A DNA stretch of 64,000 nucleotides from Nilaparvata lugens. Taxonomy: Eukaryota; Arthropoda; Insecta; Hemiptera; Delphacidae. Made by a program: the position numbers and the translations under genes. The DNA lies in contig NC_052510.1 of the NCBI RefSeq assembly GCF_014356525.2, positions 21,106,532 to 21,170,531 of the forward strand, read 5' to 3'. A model generated the notes under the pieces. That model searched no databases and was not told the DNA's origin. It worked only from the letters and a program-made list of their open reading frames with translations. Positions 11,231 through 20,939 of this stretch are shown piece after piece. Position 1 is the stretch's first letter. Each line of letters starts with the position of its first letter.

Positions 11231-12656
11231 ATGTCGAGTTTCATTGAAAAATTTCAAACAAAAAAGGGGAATCAGGGCATAAAAACCGACGGTTACAGTT
11301 TCAGACGGGATCGCTCGTTGGCTAATGGGAATATTGCATGGCGCTGTCTCAAGGTGGGGTGTTCCGCGAGTTTCAAAACGGACACCAGCATTGGGAGTAT
11401 TGTTGAATATGGCGGAGCCCATAGCCATGCGAGGGTTGTGGCAAATACGGTCCCAGATGGCAATGATAAGGATGTCAGAGGTGGTAGGCGCGATATCTCG
11501 CTTGATGAAAGTGGTTTAATTTCTCCAATAAAATCCTCTAGTCGGGAAAATAGTGTGTCAAACACCCCGGTGGTATGTGATATGGGTGTTAATACACCTA
11601 CAGCTAGGACGGTCAGTGTTGATGAGGATCGGAGCCTGCGAGAATTGGAGCTCTTGCAACAGAGAGATGATCTGATAGCTTTCTCAAGTAATATGACAAA
11701 TGAGATTGAACAAATAAAAACTAAAAGCCAGTCAGAAAGTTGTGAATTAAACGAGTTAATTTTATTACGCAAGGCTGAGAAAAAATCATTGTCTAATAGT
11801 CCTCTCAATGTCCACTTCAATTGAAACTTTGGAGGCGGACAATCTTGCTCTGAGGACCGAGAAAGCACTGGATAAAATTGAGATAAATAAATGGAGGACA
11901 CTATATGATGAGTTATTTGTGAAATCAAAAGAGTGCCTTGAGGAGAAACTTTCAGGGATCGACAAGCCGCCCATTTTCACCCAATCAGAACTCGACGGTG
12001 CTCATTCTGAGGGTGGATGTGAATTGAAACCTCAGTCCAGCGGCTCCACACATAATAAATCTAATCTTATGCACAAAAATTCTGATAGATCGAGCTCAAT
12101 CGATTCATCTTCTAATATTAAAGTCCACCACTACGCAGATAGTCAAGGAAAGAATGTGAGAAGTGAATTTACAAGGAAAAGCAATCACAGTTTCACTTCA
12201 TTTGTCAAACCTGGCGCTAAATTTCATGACGTACTACCAGAGAATTTAGCAGATTACAGTGAAAGAGACCTTCTAGTGATTCAAGCTGGCTCAAACGATG
12301 TGTCCAAGAATGAGGCGGGAGACGTGCTGGTGGCGCTACGGAAGAATTTGGCGTATCTCTACAGAACTAATGTTATTGTTTTCTCCATTCCTCATCGATA
12401 TGACTTGGCGGTCTGGTCATGTGTTAATAAGGCGATAGCACAGACTAACAAGAAGATGCAACAAATTTGTAATCTGTTCTCAAACTGTAGTTTCATTGAT
12501 ATTAGTAATATAGGTAAAATATGCCATACGTCTCACGGTATGCATCTAAATAAGCAGGGGAAGAAATATGTTAGTGACAGCATTATGAAATACATTGACA
12601 TTCAACTATCAAATTTGGAATCATCTCCACCGATATCACTTAATTTTTTAGAGTAG
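11231..12656 (+). pseudogene. LINE ORF1 (FLYWCH + coiled coil + SGNH-like), frameshifted
   Basis: Same protein as the intact copy at 16785-18212. A 2-base deletion (AG) near 11802 shifts the frame, splitting it into 11231-11824 and 11808-12656. The N-terminal half keeps the FLYWCH-type zinc-binding pattern (AWRC, CSASF, HSHAR). The C-terminal half keeps the SGNH-like blocks. Dead in this copy. Confidence 0.85.
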
Positions 12657-12706
12657 AGTCGAGTCTCACAACGGAGCTAAGCTTTGAGGCAACTAATAGA
12701 TCAGGG

Positions 12707-13622
12707 TTGAAGATGGGTTTCATTAACGTTCAGGGTTTCATTAACAAAGATTTAATTATGAATGAATTTGCACTGGATAACAATATTGATATTATCTGTA
12801 TTAGCGAGCACTGGTGTAGAAGGGATGTATTATCTTTTGTTAAACTGAATGATTATTGCTTGTTGAACGGGTTTTGTAGGATACAACACATGAGAGGTGG
12901 TGTAGCTATATACAGTAAAAGTTCGAATGACTCGTTCGAGTCTTTAAATTGTGACTTTCTCTGCAAAGAGTTGGATTTCGAAGTAACAGGTGTGGTAAAT
13001 CGCATCACCAGACTGGTGATTGTCTCTCTGTACAGGTCTCCAAATGGAAAGCCAAAAATATTTTTAGAAAACATGGAGAAGCTTTTAGACTTTTTACATA
13101 GACCTGAATTTCAAAATTTTCAAATATTTATAGGGGATGACGTAAATTCTGAATTTAATGTTAAGAAAAACCAACGTAGCACAACTGAACTAATAAATTT
13201 GCTAAGACAGCACAATGATTTATTCGAATAGCGAGAATACTAGAGGGAATGCCTGTCTGGACAACATTTTCACTAATGTTTGGAATGCTGCTACTACCAA
13301 TAAAGTAGTATCATTTAGTCACTCAGACCATAAGTTCTTGACAATTGAATGTCATAATGATGCAACTGTTGTAAGCGGTAGTCATTTTAAGATGGTAGTT
13401 ACTAGACCTATTAATAAGGACAACATATTTAGATTTAAGAATCTACTGTATAATTGTGACTGGTCTAATTTATTATATAGAAATGAGCTGTCTGCTAATG
13501 ATGCATTTCAGAGATTTTTTCATCAGTTCACTGAAGCATTTAATGAGTGTATTCCACAACGTGAATGTAAGGTTTTAAATAATGGTCGCATGAGGGTCAA
13601 GCACGATAGAATGTTGCTGTTG
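12707..13622 (+). pseudogene. LINE ORF2 endonuclease, frameshifted and 3'-truncated
   Basis: EEP endonuclease motifs FINVQGF, ICISEHW, SLYRSPNGK and a damaged IFIGDDVNSEF (GGD in the sister copy). The frame then jumps by one at 13215-13231 to continue with CLDNIFTN and SHSDHK. Truncated at 13622 by the LTR element. Confidence 0.85.
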
Positions 13623-13805
13623 TCACAAAGTAAAATAGTGACGAGAAAATAATAAATAATATTATTGAAAGACGCTCGGCTATCAGTAATGCTAGCCGAC
13701 CGCGGAGATAAGGGAGGTACCGATGGCGCACCATCTTCCGCGCATCAGGACGATTTCCACCGCCTCTGGCGGCGGCTCAACTCCATCCCCTCCACTTTGG
13801 GGGAG

Positions 13806-13813
13806 TATTTAAA
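13806..13813 (+). promoter_or_regulatory. TATA-box-like TATTTAAA in the LTR
   Basis: Follows a GGGGGAG block and precedes an initiator-like CACAGCATTCCGCTC at about +30. The same arrangement recurs in the 3' LTR of copy 2 (35093-35100). It places the minisatellite downstream of the presumed transcription start, in the transcribed leader. Confidence 0.5.
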
Positions 13814-13863
13814 CGCCGGACGAGCCCCAGTCCACAGCATTCCGCTCACAACCTCCCTGCTCC

Positions 13864-14990
13864 TGGTACAGCGGCCCGTTGGCTGCCGTACGTCCCCGAC
13901 CTCCTGCCCTGGTACAGCGGCCCGTTGGCTGCCGTACGTCCCTAACCTCCATCTCCCTAGGGCACAGCGGACCGTTGTCTGCCGTCCCTGTCCTCCCATC
14001 TACCTAGGGCACAGCGGACCGTTGTCTGCCGTCCCTGTCCTCCATATACCTAGGGCACAGCGGACCGTTGTCTGCCGTCCCTGTCCTCCCATCTCCCTAG
14101 GGCACAGCGGACCGTTGTCTGCCGTCCCTGTCCTCCCATTTCCCCAGGGCACAGCGGACCGTTGTCTGCCGTCCCTGACCTCCCATTTCCCCAGGGCACA
14201 GCGGACCGTTGTCTGCCGTCCCTGTCCTCCCATTTCCCCAGGGCACAGCGGACCGTTGTCTGCCGTCCCTGACCTCCCATCTCCCAGGGCACAGCGGACC
14301 GTTGTCTGCCGTCCTGTCCTCCCATTTCCCCAGGGCACAGCGGACCGTTGTCTGCCGTCCCTGACCTCCATCTCCCTAGGGCACAGCGGACCGTTGTCTG
14401 CCGTCCCTGTCCTCCCATCTCCCTAGGGCACAGCGGACCGTTGTCTGCCGTCCCTGTCCTCCCATTTCCCCAGGGCACAGCGGACCGTTGTCTGCCGTCC
14501 CTGACCTCCCAACTACCTAGGGCACAGCGGACCGTTGTCTGCCGTCCCTGTCCTCCCATTCCCCAGGGCACAGCGGACCGTTGTCTGCCGTCCCTGACCT
14601 CCCATCACCCTAGGGCACAGCGGACCGTTGTCTGCCGTCCCTGTCCTCCCATTCCCCAGGGCACAGCGGACCGTTGTCTGCCGTCCCTGTCCTCCCATCT
14701 ACCTAGGGCACAGCGGACCGTTGTCTGCCGTCCCTGTCCTCCCATTTCCCCAGGGCACAGCGGACCGTTGTCTGCCGTCCCTAACCTCCCATCACCCTAG
14801 GGCACAGCGGACCGTTGTCTGCCGTCCCTATTCTTCCTTCTCCCCGGGGCACAGCGGACCGTTGTCTGCCGTCCCTATTCTTCCTTCTCCCCAGGGCACA
14901 GCGGACCGTTGTCTGCCGTCCCTATTCTTCCTTCTCCCCAGGGCACAGCGGACCGTTGTCTGCCGTCCCTATCCTTTCTGTCCTTCCTTT
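13864..14990 (+). repeat. 47-bp minisatellite in LTR, about 24 units
   Basis: Unit core GGGCACAGCGGACCG then TTGTCTGCCGTCCCT, followed by a pyrimidine-rich spacer ending CCCAG or CCTAG. The first two units are diverged (GGTACAGCGGCCCGTTGGC). The rest are nearly homogeneous, and single-base length changes keep units at 46-48 bp. The last units share a TATTCTTCCTTCTCC spacer, showing regional spread of variants. Long frames across it on both strands are by-products of the repeat. Confidence 0.95.
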
Positions 14991-15255
14991 TCCTACTCCA
15001 CTGGAGCGGAACCGAGGCCGTAAGGCCGATACAAAATTACATCAAAGTGGTGTCATCAGAGAAGAGAGCGACCTTCACGCCGTCAGAAGCACCAGGAGGT
15101 GCTGTTCACGCCAACTAAGGATCAAAGAAGAAGGAAGAGGAACTTCGACTTGCCTCCTTTCCCCGCCCACATTACGACTGAGCGAAGTCATCCAGGAGCA
15201 ACACCTGGGTATCAATCACCCACCTCTGAAGCTACTCAGGGTGTACGTGATAGAT

Positions 15256-15274
15256 TGGCGCCCGCACTTGGGGC
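15256..15274 (+). other. Primer-binding site, tRNA-Lys type (mutated)
   Basis: TGGCGCC followed by a changed middle and GGGGC, 22 bp before the gag ATG. The copy at 32637-32654 reads TGGCGCCCAACGTGGGGC, which is the complement of the 3' end of tRNA-Lys1,2 as used by several retroviruses. The difference here argues that copy 1 has drifted. Confidence 0.75.
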
Positions 15275-15296
15275 ACGAGGCAACGAAGTAAGAATC

Positions 15297-16544
15297 ATGA
15301 GTGAACAGGGAGAGTCTGATTCAGATGTTCAACACCAGGAGCTGACAGAGGATCAGTCAGTCGAGGACATAAACCCCGAGGTGATAGCCGACCCCAGAGT
15401 TTCCTGGATCTATAGATTGAAAAAGGATGAGGCATTCAACCTTCTACAAGATTGGGGCATAGTGTCATCTGGAACACTTGCTGAGTTGAGAAAGTTGTTA
15501 GTAGAACAACATAAGAAGATGGCTGTACGTTTTCCCAGCCCAAGACCTGGAATAGTGAGCAGAAGCAGTGAGGAATCCGGACACTCAGCAACAGGTACTC
15601 ATGCTGAAGTTGGAACCAACATTCACACAAACCCCCTCATGGACCCAGGGGCGGTATGTGACAAAGTAAGAAGCTGGAGACTGTCATTCGATGGCCAATC
15701 AGATGCTCCCAGCTTCTTAGAAAGGCTAGACGAGCTACAACAAGCTTATGGGCTCACTGGCAACCAACTACTAGTCGCGCTACCTGAATTACTAGTTGGT
15801 AAAGCTACTCTATGGATGCGTAATCGTCGCGACAAGTGGAAAACATGGGACAATTTTGTGACAGATTTCAGATCACGCTACTACCCACTTACCTATGAGG
15901 AGGACCTCGAGAATCTAATTCAGGCAAGGAAGCAAAAGGAAGGTGAATCGTTTGACGAATTTCTCGAAGATGTACTGACACTCATGAGGCGTCGAGGAGG
16001 TTTTACAGACGAGAATAAATTACAGAGAGTGTATAAGAATCTCCTCCCACGGTACAAATTGTATATTCAGCAATCAGATGTTCATAGTATCAACGAATTG
16101 GAAAAATTCGTGAGGGAGTATGAACAAATAAAAGCAGAGGAGAAACAGAATAGACAGAATTCGAGAGTTCACATGATTGAGGACACGAAAAAGATTACAA
16201 GGCTCAAGGTTGAGACAGTTATAACCCCTACTAGTAACAGACCATCTCTTAGTGAGTCTGAACCCATGTGTGGGCAATACAAGAGACCGGGGCACTGGAG
16301 ATCACACTGTCCCGATATCCCACCATGTAAAAGGAGCGGAAAGAGAGCACTGAAATGTGTCTGTGATGTGCAGAAGGAGAATAAAACTCCGAACAAGACA
16401 GCAGTGATGCGAACGGCACACAGGATTCCTGTGATTGAAGAGTCATCAAGGGACAACAGACTATTCATTACTGTGACAATCGGAGGTAAAAAGTGTCGGG
16501 CATTGCTAGATAGTGGTGCTGAAGCTAATTATATGAGTAATTAA
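15297..16544 (+). pseudogene. Gag with SAP-like N-terminus, CCHC knuckle and start of protease, truncated
   Basis: The ATG at 15297 follows the primer-binding site; the frame is open upstream but has no role there. Visible parts: a SAP-like helix-extended-helix (LKKDEAFNLLQDWGI to LRKLLVEQ, about residues 40-70), a retrotransposon capsid region (ATLWMRNRRDKWKTWDNF to LRKFVREYEQ-like helices, about 170-280), and a zinc knuckle at about residues 320-335 in which the second cysteine is replaced (CGQYKRPGHWRSHC). The frame ends just after the protease active-site motif LLDSGAEANYMSN, with the stop supplied by the adjoining LINE. Capsid formation would be the family role; this copy cannot make pol. 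Confidence 0.85.
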
Positions 16545-16784
16545 GTTGATAAGGGAGACCACTCATTTCATCTATTAATACCCTGTATATGAGGATTGTC
16601 AGACTATGAACTTGGAATGGAATTATAATTTATGATATCCTAATAATTATTCCCATCAAATCAGGAGCTTCCATGTCCTTGGCCTTGACAGCTCTCTTGG
16701 CAGTCCTTGGTTTTCCTTTCTGCTGATCCTTTTCTGGGTGTCCTTCTCTCTTCTGCCTTCCCGATCGTCATATCCCACACTAAA

Positions 16785-18212
16785 ATGTCGAGTTTCATTG
16801 AAAAATTTCAAACAAAAAAGGGGAATCAGGGCATAAAAACCGACGGTTACAGTTTCAGACGGGATCGCTCGTTGGCTAATGGGAATATTGCATGGCGCTG
16901 TCTCAAGGTGGGGTGTTCCGCGAGTTTCAAAACGGACACCAGCATTGGGAGTATTGTTGAATATGGCGGAGCCCATAGCCATGCGAGGGTTGTGGCAAAT
17001 ACGGTCCCAGATGGCAATGATAAGGATGTCAGAGGTGGTAGGCGCGATATCTCGCTTGATGAAAGTGGTTTAATTTCTCCAATAAAATCCTCTAGTCGGG
17101 AAAATAGTGTGTCAAACACCCCGGTGGTATGTGATATGGGTGTTAATACACCTACAGCTAGGACGGTCAGTGTTGATGAGGATCGGAGCCTGCGAGAATT
17201 GGAGCTCTTGCAACAGAGAGATGATCTGATAGCTTTCTCAAGTAATATGACAAATGAGATTGAACAAATAAAAACTAAAAGCCAGTCAGAAAGTTGTGAA
17301 TTAAACGAGTTAATTTTATTACGCAAGGCTGAGAAAAAATCATTGTCTAATAGAGTCCTCTCAATGTCCACTTCAATTGAAACTTTGGAGGCGGACAATC
17401 TTGCTCTGAGGAACGAGAGAGCACTGGATAAAATTGAGATAAATAAATGGAGGACACTATACGATGAGTTATTTGTGAAATCAAAAGAGTGCCTTGAGGA
17501 GAAACTTTCAGGGATCGACAAGCCGCCCATTTTCACCCAATCAGAACTCGACGGTGCTCATTCTGAGGGTGGATGTGAATTGAAACCTCAGTCCAGCGGC
17601 TCTATACATAATAAATCTAATCTTATGCACAAAAATTCTGATAGAACGAGCTCAATAGATTCATCTTCTAATATTAAAGTCCATCACTACGCAGATAGTC
17701 AAGGAAAGAATGTGAGAAGTGAATTTACAAGGAAAAGCAATCACAGTTTCACTTCATTTGTCAAACCTGGCGCTAAATTTCATGACGTACTACCAGAGAA
17801 TTTAGCAGATTACAGTGAAAGAGACCTTCTAGTGATTCAAGCTGGCTCAAACGATGTGTCCAAGAATGAGGCGGGAGACGTGCTGGTGGCGCTACGGAAG
17901 AATTTGGCGTATCTCTACAGAACTAATGTTATTGTTTTCTCCATTCCTCATCGATATGACTTGGCGGTCTGGTCATGTGTTAATAAGGCGATAGCACAGA
18001 CTAACAAGAAGATGCAACAAATTTGTAATCTGTTCTCAAACTGTAGTTTCATTGATATTAGTAATATAGGTAAAATATGCCATACGTCTCACGGTATGCA
18101 TCTAAATAAGCAGGGGAAGAAATATGTTAGTGACAGCATTATGAAATACATTGACATTCAACTATCAAATTTGGAATCATCTCCACCGATATCACTTAAT
18201 TTTTTAGAGTAG
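16785..18212 (+). CDS. LINE ORF1 protein: FLYWCH-like zinc finger, coiled coil, SGNH/GDSL-like esterase domain
   Basis: 475 aa, intact. The ATG at 16785 is chosen because it opens the domain (MSSFIEKFQTKKG) and matches copy A; an upstream in-frame start would add about 26 hydrophobic residues read from leader. Residues about 18-68 fit a FLYWCH-type zinc-binding fold (YSFRRDR, AWRC, CSASFKT, HSHAR). About 150-245 is Lys/Glu-rich and likely coiled coil. About 300-460 carries SGNH-hydrolase-like blocks: ADSQGKNV (block I, with Ser), QAGSNDV (block III GxND) and HGMHLNKQGK (block V His). Esterase domains are known in ORF1 of CR1-type LINEs; their job in retrotransposition is unclear. Block I reads ADSQ rather than GDS. 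Confidence 0.85.
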   Translation: MSSFIEKFQTKKGNQGIKTDGYSFRRDRSLANGNIAWRCLKVGCSASFKTDTSIGSIVEYGGAHSHARVVANTVPDGNDKDVRGGRRDISLDESGLISPIKSSSRENSVSNTPVVCDMGVNTPTARTVSVDEDRSLRELELLQQRDDLIAFSSNMTNEIEQIKTKSQSESCELNELILLRKAEKKSLSNRVLSMSTSIETLEADNLALRNERALDKIEINKWRTLYDELFVKSKECLEEKLSGIDKPPIFTQSELDGAHSEGGCELKPQSSGSIHNKSNLMHKNSDRTSSIDSSSNIKVHHYADSQGKNVRSEFTRKSNHSFTSFVKPGAKFHDVLPENLADYSERDLLVIQAGSNDVSKNEAGDVLVALRKNLAYLYRTNVIVFSIPHRYDLAVWSCVNKAIAQTNKKMQQICNLFSNCSFIDISNIGKICHTSHGMHLNKQGKKYVSDSIMKYIDIQLSNLESSPPISLNFLE

Positions 18213-18262
18213 AGTCGAGTCTCACAACGGAGCTAAGCTTTGAGGCAACTAATAGATCAGGG

Positions 18263-18787
18263 TTGAAGATGGGTTTCATTAACGTTCAGGGTTTCATTAA
18301 CAAAGATTTAATTATGAATGAATTTGCACTGGATAACAATATTGATATTATCTGTATTAGCGAGCACTGGTGTAGAAGGGATGTATTATCTTTTGTTAAA
18401 CTGAATGATTATTGCTTGTTGAACGGGTTTTGTAGGATACAACACATGAGAGGTGGTGTAGCTATATACAGTAAAAGTTCGAATGACTCGTTCGAGTCTT
18501 TAAATTGTGACTTTCTCTGCAAAGAGTTGGATTTCGAAGTAACAGGTGTGGTAAATCGCATCACCAGACTGGTGATTGTCTCTCTGTACAGGTCTCCAAA
18601 TGGAAAGCCAAAAATATTTTTAGAAAACATGGAGAAGCTTTTAGACTTTTTACATAGACCTGAATTTCAAAATTTTCAAATATTTATAGGGGGTGACGTA
18701 AATTCTGAATTTAATGTTAAGAAAAACCAACGTAGCACAACTGAACTAATAAATTTGCTAAGACAGCACAATGATTTATTCGAATAG
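18263..18787 (+). CDS. LINE ORF2 part 1: EEP endonuclease (N-terminal two thirds)
   Basis: 174 codons with FINVQGF, ICISEHW, RGGVAIY, SLYRSPNGK and IFIGGDVNSEF, the Mg-binding and catalytic motifs of APE-like endonucleases. The frame stops right after QHNDLFE. The last endonuclease motifs continue in the next frame from 18771, overlapping by 17 nt. ORF1 and ORF2 are separated by 50 nt. The same one-base frame change is present in copy A at 13215-13231. Confidence 0.8.
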   Translation: MKMGFINVQGFINKDLIMNEFALDNNIDIICISEHWCRRDVLSFVKLNDYCLLNGFCRIQHMRGGVAIYSKSSNDSFESLNCDFLCKELDFEVTGVVNRITRLVIVSLYRSPNGKPKIFLENMEKLLDFLHRPEFQNFQIFIGGDVNSEFNVKKNQRSTTELINLLRQHNDLFE

Positions 18788-20726
18788 CGAGAATACTAGA
18801 GGGAATGCCTGTCTGGACAACATTTTCACTAATGTTTGGAATGCTGCTACTACCAATAAAGTAGTATCATTTAGTCACTCAGACCATAAGTTCTTGACAA
18901 TTGAATGTCATAATGATGCAACTGTTGTAGGCGGTAGTCATTTTAAGATGGTAGTTACTAGACCTATTAATAAGGACAACATATTTAGATTTAAGAATCT
19001 ACTGTATAATTGTGACTGGTCTAATTTATTATATAGAAATGAGCTGTCTGCTAATGATGCATTTCAGAGATTTTTTCATCAGTTCACTGAAGCATTTAAT
19101 GAGTGTATTCCACAACGTGAATGTAAGGTTTTAAATAATGGTCGCATGAGGGTCAAGCACGATAGAATGTTGCTGTTGACTATACATGACAAATATCAAA
19201 CTATAGATACTAGACTAGCGTATATCAAATGTAGAAATGAGTATAAAATCGCTATAAGAGAGGCTAAAAGGTTACATAATAAGAACTCCATTGGAAACTC
19301 AAAAAATAAATGTAAGGCTGCCTGGAAGACAATAAATAATGTAGCCAAGGAATCAAGACGGACAATAACTATGCAACCGGAGACACTTAACAACTTTTTC
19401 ATTCAGTCAGTTAGAGAAATCAGAGCCTCTGTGAATGGACCCAGCACTTTTAGAATTGATATGCAAGCAATCAACGGGCCAAGTTTGCCACAATGTTTCA
19501 ATTTCTGTCAGGTGTTGCCTGAGTTGGTTATAAGTATAGTAAAAGGTTTCAAGTCTTCGAGTAACAGAGACGTCTATGGAGTATCTGTTAATTTATTGAG
19601 GGAGATAATTGATAGTATAGTGGAGCCTCTGACTCACTGTTTAAACAAGTGTCTTAAGGAAGGAGTGTTCCCTGAAGAGCTGAAGAAAGCGAGGGTTGTG
19701 CCCATTTATAAAAAAGGTGACAAGAACTGCCCAAGTAGCTATAGACCCATTTCTATTGTTCCGGTCTTGGCCAAAATATTGGAAACAATTATGTACATGC
19801 AGTTATCTGAGCATTTCGAGGAGTTCCAACTAATGAATGAGTGCCAATTTGGCTTTAGGAGGGGAAGGTCCACAGTGGATGCTCTTCAAAAAGTGGCGAG
19901 AAAGGTACTGCAGTCATTCGAGCAGGGAAGCTTCACTCAAGCCACCTTCTGTGACTTGAGTCGAGCTTTCGAGTGTGTAGATTCGGGGATTCTGCTTGAC
20001 AAGTTGAGGTATTATGGAGCTGGGCACATTGCCCTTAAGCTTTTGAGGTCGTACCTAACGAACCGTACGCAATTGGTGACTGTAGGCAGTGATAATAATA
20101 AGTCTGCATTGTTAAATATAGAATCAGGCGTGCCACAAGGCTCAATACTTGGCCCTTTTCTTTTTCTTGTCATGATAAATGATCTGCCTGCCTACATAGG
20201 GTCTGATACGGTGCTCTACGCAGATGACACTACATTCTTGCACACCAATAATGATTTGAGAGGCCTTATCCAAGAGACGGAGAGTACGATGGAACGAGCA
20301 TCTCTCTGGTTCAGGGCGAATGGCTTTGTATTGAATTCAGATAAGACAGAAAGAATCAATTTCAATTTGAAATACGGAGCTACTCTCAACGCATCTAGTA
20401 TAAAATTTATTGGTGTACATTTAGATCCAAAACTCACTTGGGAGCCTCATGTCAAATATGTAAGCACTAAGCTGTGTAGAGTGATCTATCTGCTGAGAAG
20501 CCTCGCTAATACGGTACCAAAATTATATTTACGGACAGCATACTTTTCTTTCTCTAAATCTTTAAACAGTTTTGAAGCAGTTGGGCAAAAGGTGTATAAT
20601 AAGTTACCGCTACACCTCCAACAAACACCCCTAAAACTGTTCAAATTAAAGGTGCACGATTGGCTGGCAAAAAATCCTTTTTATAAATTAATTGAATTTT
20701 ACGAGAGCAGAATCAGCATACCTTAA
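18771..20726 (+). CDS. LINE ORF2 part 2: end of endonuclease plus reverse transcriptase
   Basis: 651 codons. The N-terminus completes the endonuclease (CLDNIFTN, SHSDHK). Reverse-transcriptase blocks follow in order: ARVVPIYKKGDKN, SYRPISIVPVLAK, FGFRRGRSTVDAL, CDLSRAFECVDSGILLDKL, GVPQGSILGPFLFLVMIND, VLYADDTTF and FIGVHLDPKLTWEPH. After TAYFSF the usual C-terminal region (SYGLxxWG and following) is missing by about 100 residues, and the frame resumes at KVYNKLPLHLQQT, so there is an internal in-frame deletion. The catalytic Asp residues are intact, but activity is doubtful because of the deletion and the split endonuclease. Confidence 0.85.
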   Translation: MIYSNSENTRGNACLDNIFTNVWNAATTNKVVSFSHSDHKFLTIECHNDATVVGGSHFKMVVTRPINKDNIFRFKNLLYNCDWSNLLYRNELSANDAFQRFFHQFTEAFNECIPQRECKVLNNGRMRVKHDRMLLLTIHDKYQTIDTRLAYIKCRNEYKIAIREAKRLHNKNSIGNSKNKCKAAWKTINNVAKESRRTITMQPETLNNFFIQSVREIRASVNGPSTFRIDMQAINGPSLPQCFNFCQVLPELVISIVKGFKSSSNRDVYGVSVNLLREIIDSIVEPLTHCLNKCLKEGVFPEELKKARVVPIYKKGDKNCPSSYRPISIVPVLAKILETIMYMQLSEHFEEFQLMNECQFGFRRGRSTVDALQKVARKVLQSFEQGSFTQATFCDLSRAFECVDSGILLDKLRYYGAGHIALKLLRSYLTNRTQLVTVGSDNNKSALLNIESGVPQGSILGPFLFLVMINDLPAYIGSDTVLYADDTTFLHTNNDLRGLIQETESTMERASLWFRANGFVLNSDKTERINFNLKYGATLNASSIKFIGVHLDPKLTWEPHVKYVSTKLCRVIYLLRSLANTVPKLYLRTAYFSFSKSLNSFEAVGQKVYNKLPLHLQQTPLKLFKLKVHDWLAKNPFYKLIEFYESRISIP

Positions 20727-20939
20727 TTCTTATTGTTAGCATGTATGAACTAGCTGCTTAATTTTGTAATATTGTCTTTGTTATTTGTAATATTTGGAAA
20801 AGTAATCTAAATAGCAATGTAATAGTAACAATGTGTCTCTTAATGTGTGACTGTCTATTTCATGTTCTATTTGTGTGACTTTGTCTTGTGCTTTTTTGGC
20901 TGGCTGACAATAAAATTGAATTTATTTATTTACCAAACC

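Larger units (their letters stand above)
10985..13622 (+). mobile_element. LINE copy A (5' part), cut off by an LTR element
   Basis: Nearly identical to 16539-19178. It holds a 245-bp leader, a broken ORF1 and the endonuclease part of ORF2. At 13621 the sequence passes, after a shared TG, straight into the 5' terminus (TGTCACAAAG) of an LTR retrotransposon. The 3' half with the reverse transcriptase is absent here. Confidence 0.9.
13621..15252 (+). repeat. 5' long terminal repeat (about 1.6 kb; right end approximate)
   Basis: The left end TGTCACAAAGTAAAAT matches the 3' LTR start at 34905-34930. The region includes the minisatellite and a conserved 260-bp tail that also precedes the primer-binding site in copy 2. 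I set the right end just before the TGGCGCC primer-binding site; the exact terminal CA cannot be fixed because the only 3' LTR in the window is truncated. Confidence 0.65.
13621..16540 (+). mobile_element. LTR retrotransposon with minisatellite LTR, copy 1 (5' LTR, gag, start of protease)
   Basis: Starts with the LTR terminus TGTCACAAAG and has a promoter-like TATTTAAA, a 47-bp minisatellite, a tRNA-Lys-type primer-binding site, gag and the first residues of a retroviral-type protease. It stops abruptly at 16540, where LINE copy A' begins after a shared AA. The rest of pol and the 3' LTR are missing here. Copy 2 of the family is at 31440-35433. Confidence 0.85.
16539..20932 (+). mobile_element. 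LINE copy A', near full length (about 4.4 kb)
   Basis: Begins at the same base as copy A (AATTAAGTTGATAAGGG) and ends at a poly-T/A tail, AAATTGAATTTATTTATTTA. ORF1 is intact; ORF2 is in two overlapping frames. The clade is CR1/Jockey-like, judged from the FLYWCH/esterase ORF1 and the reverse-transcriptase motifs. Starting at the same base as copy A means either a true family 5' end or a duplication border. Confidence 0.85.

Noticed and set aside
11293..11980. Minus-strand open frames of about 211 and 64 codons opposite LINE ORF1
   Set aside because: Shadows of the plus-strand ORF1; they recur unchanged at 16847-17536 only because the LINE is repeated.
13665..15023. Long open frames across the minisatellite on both strands (Pro/Arg-rich proteins)
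   Set aside because: The 47-bp unit is not a multiple of three and lacks stops in several frames, so the frames follow from repeat composition. No domain and no conserved start.
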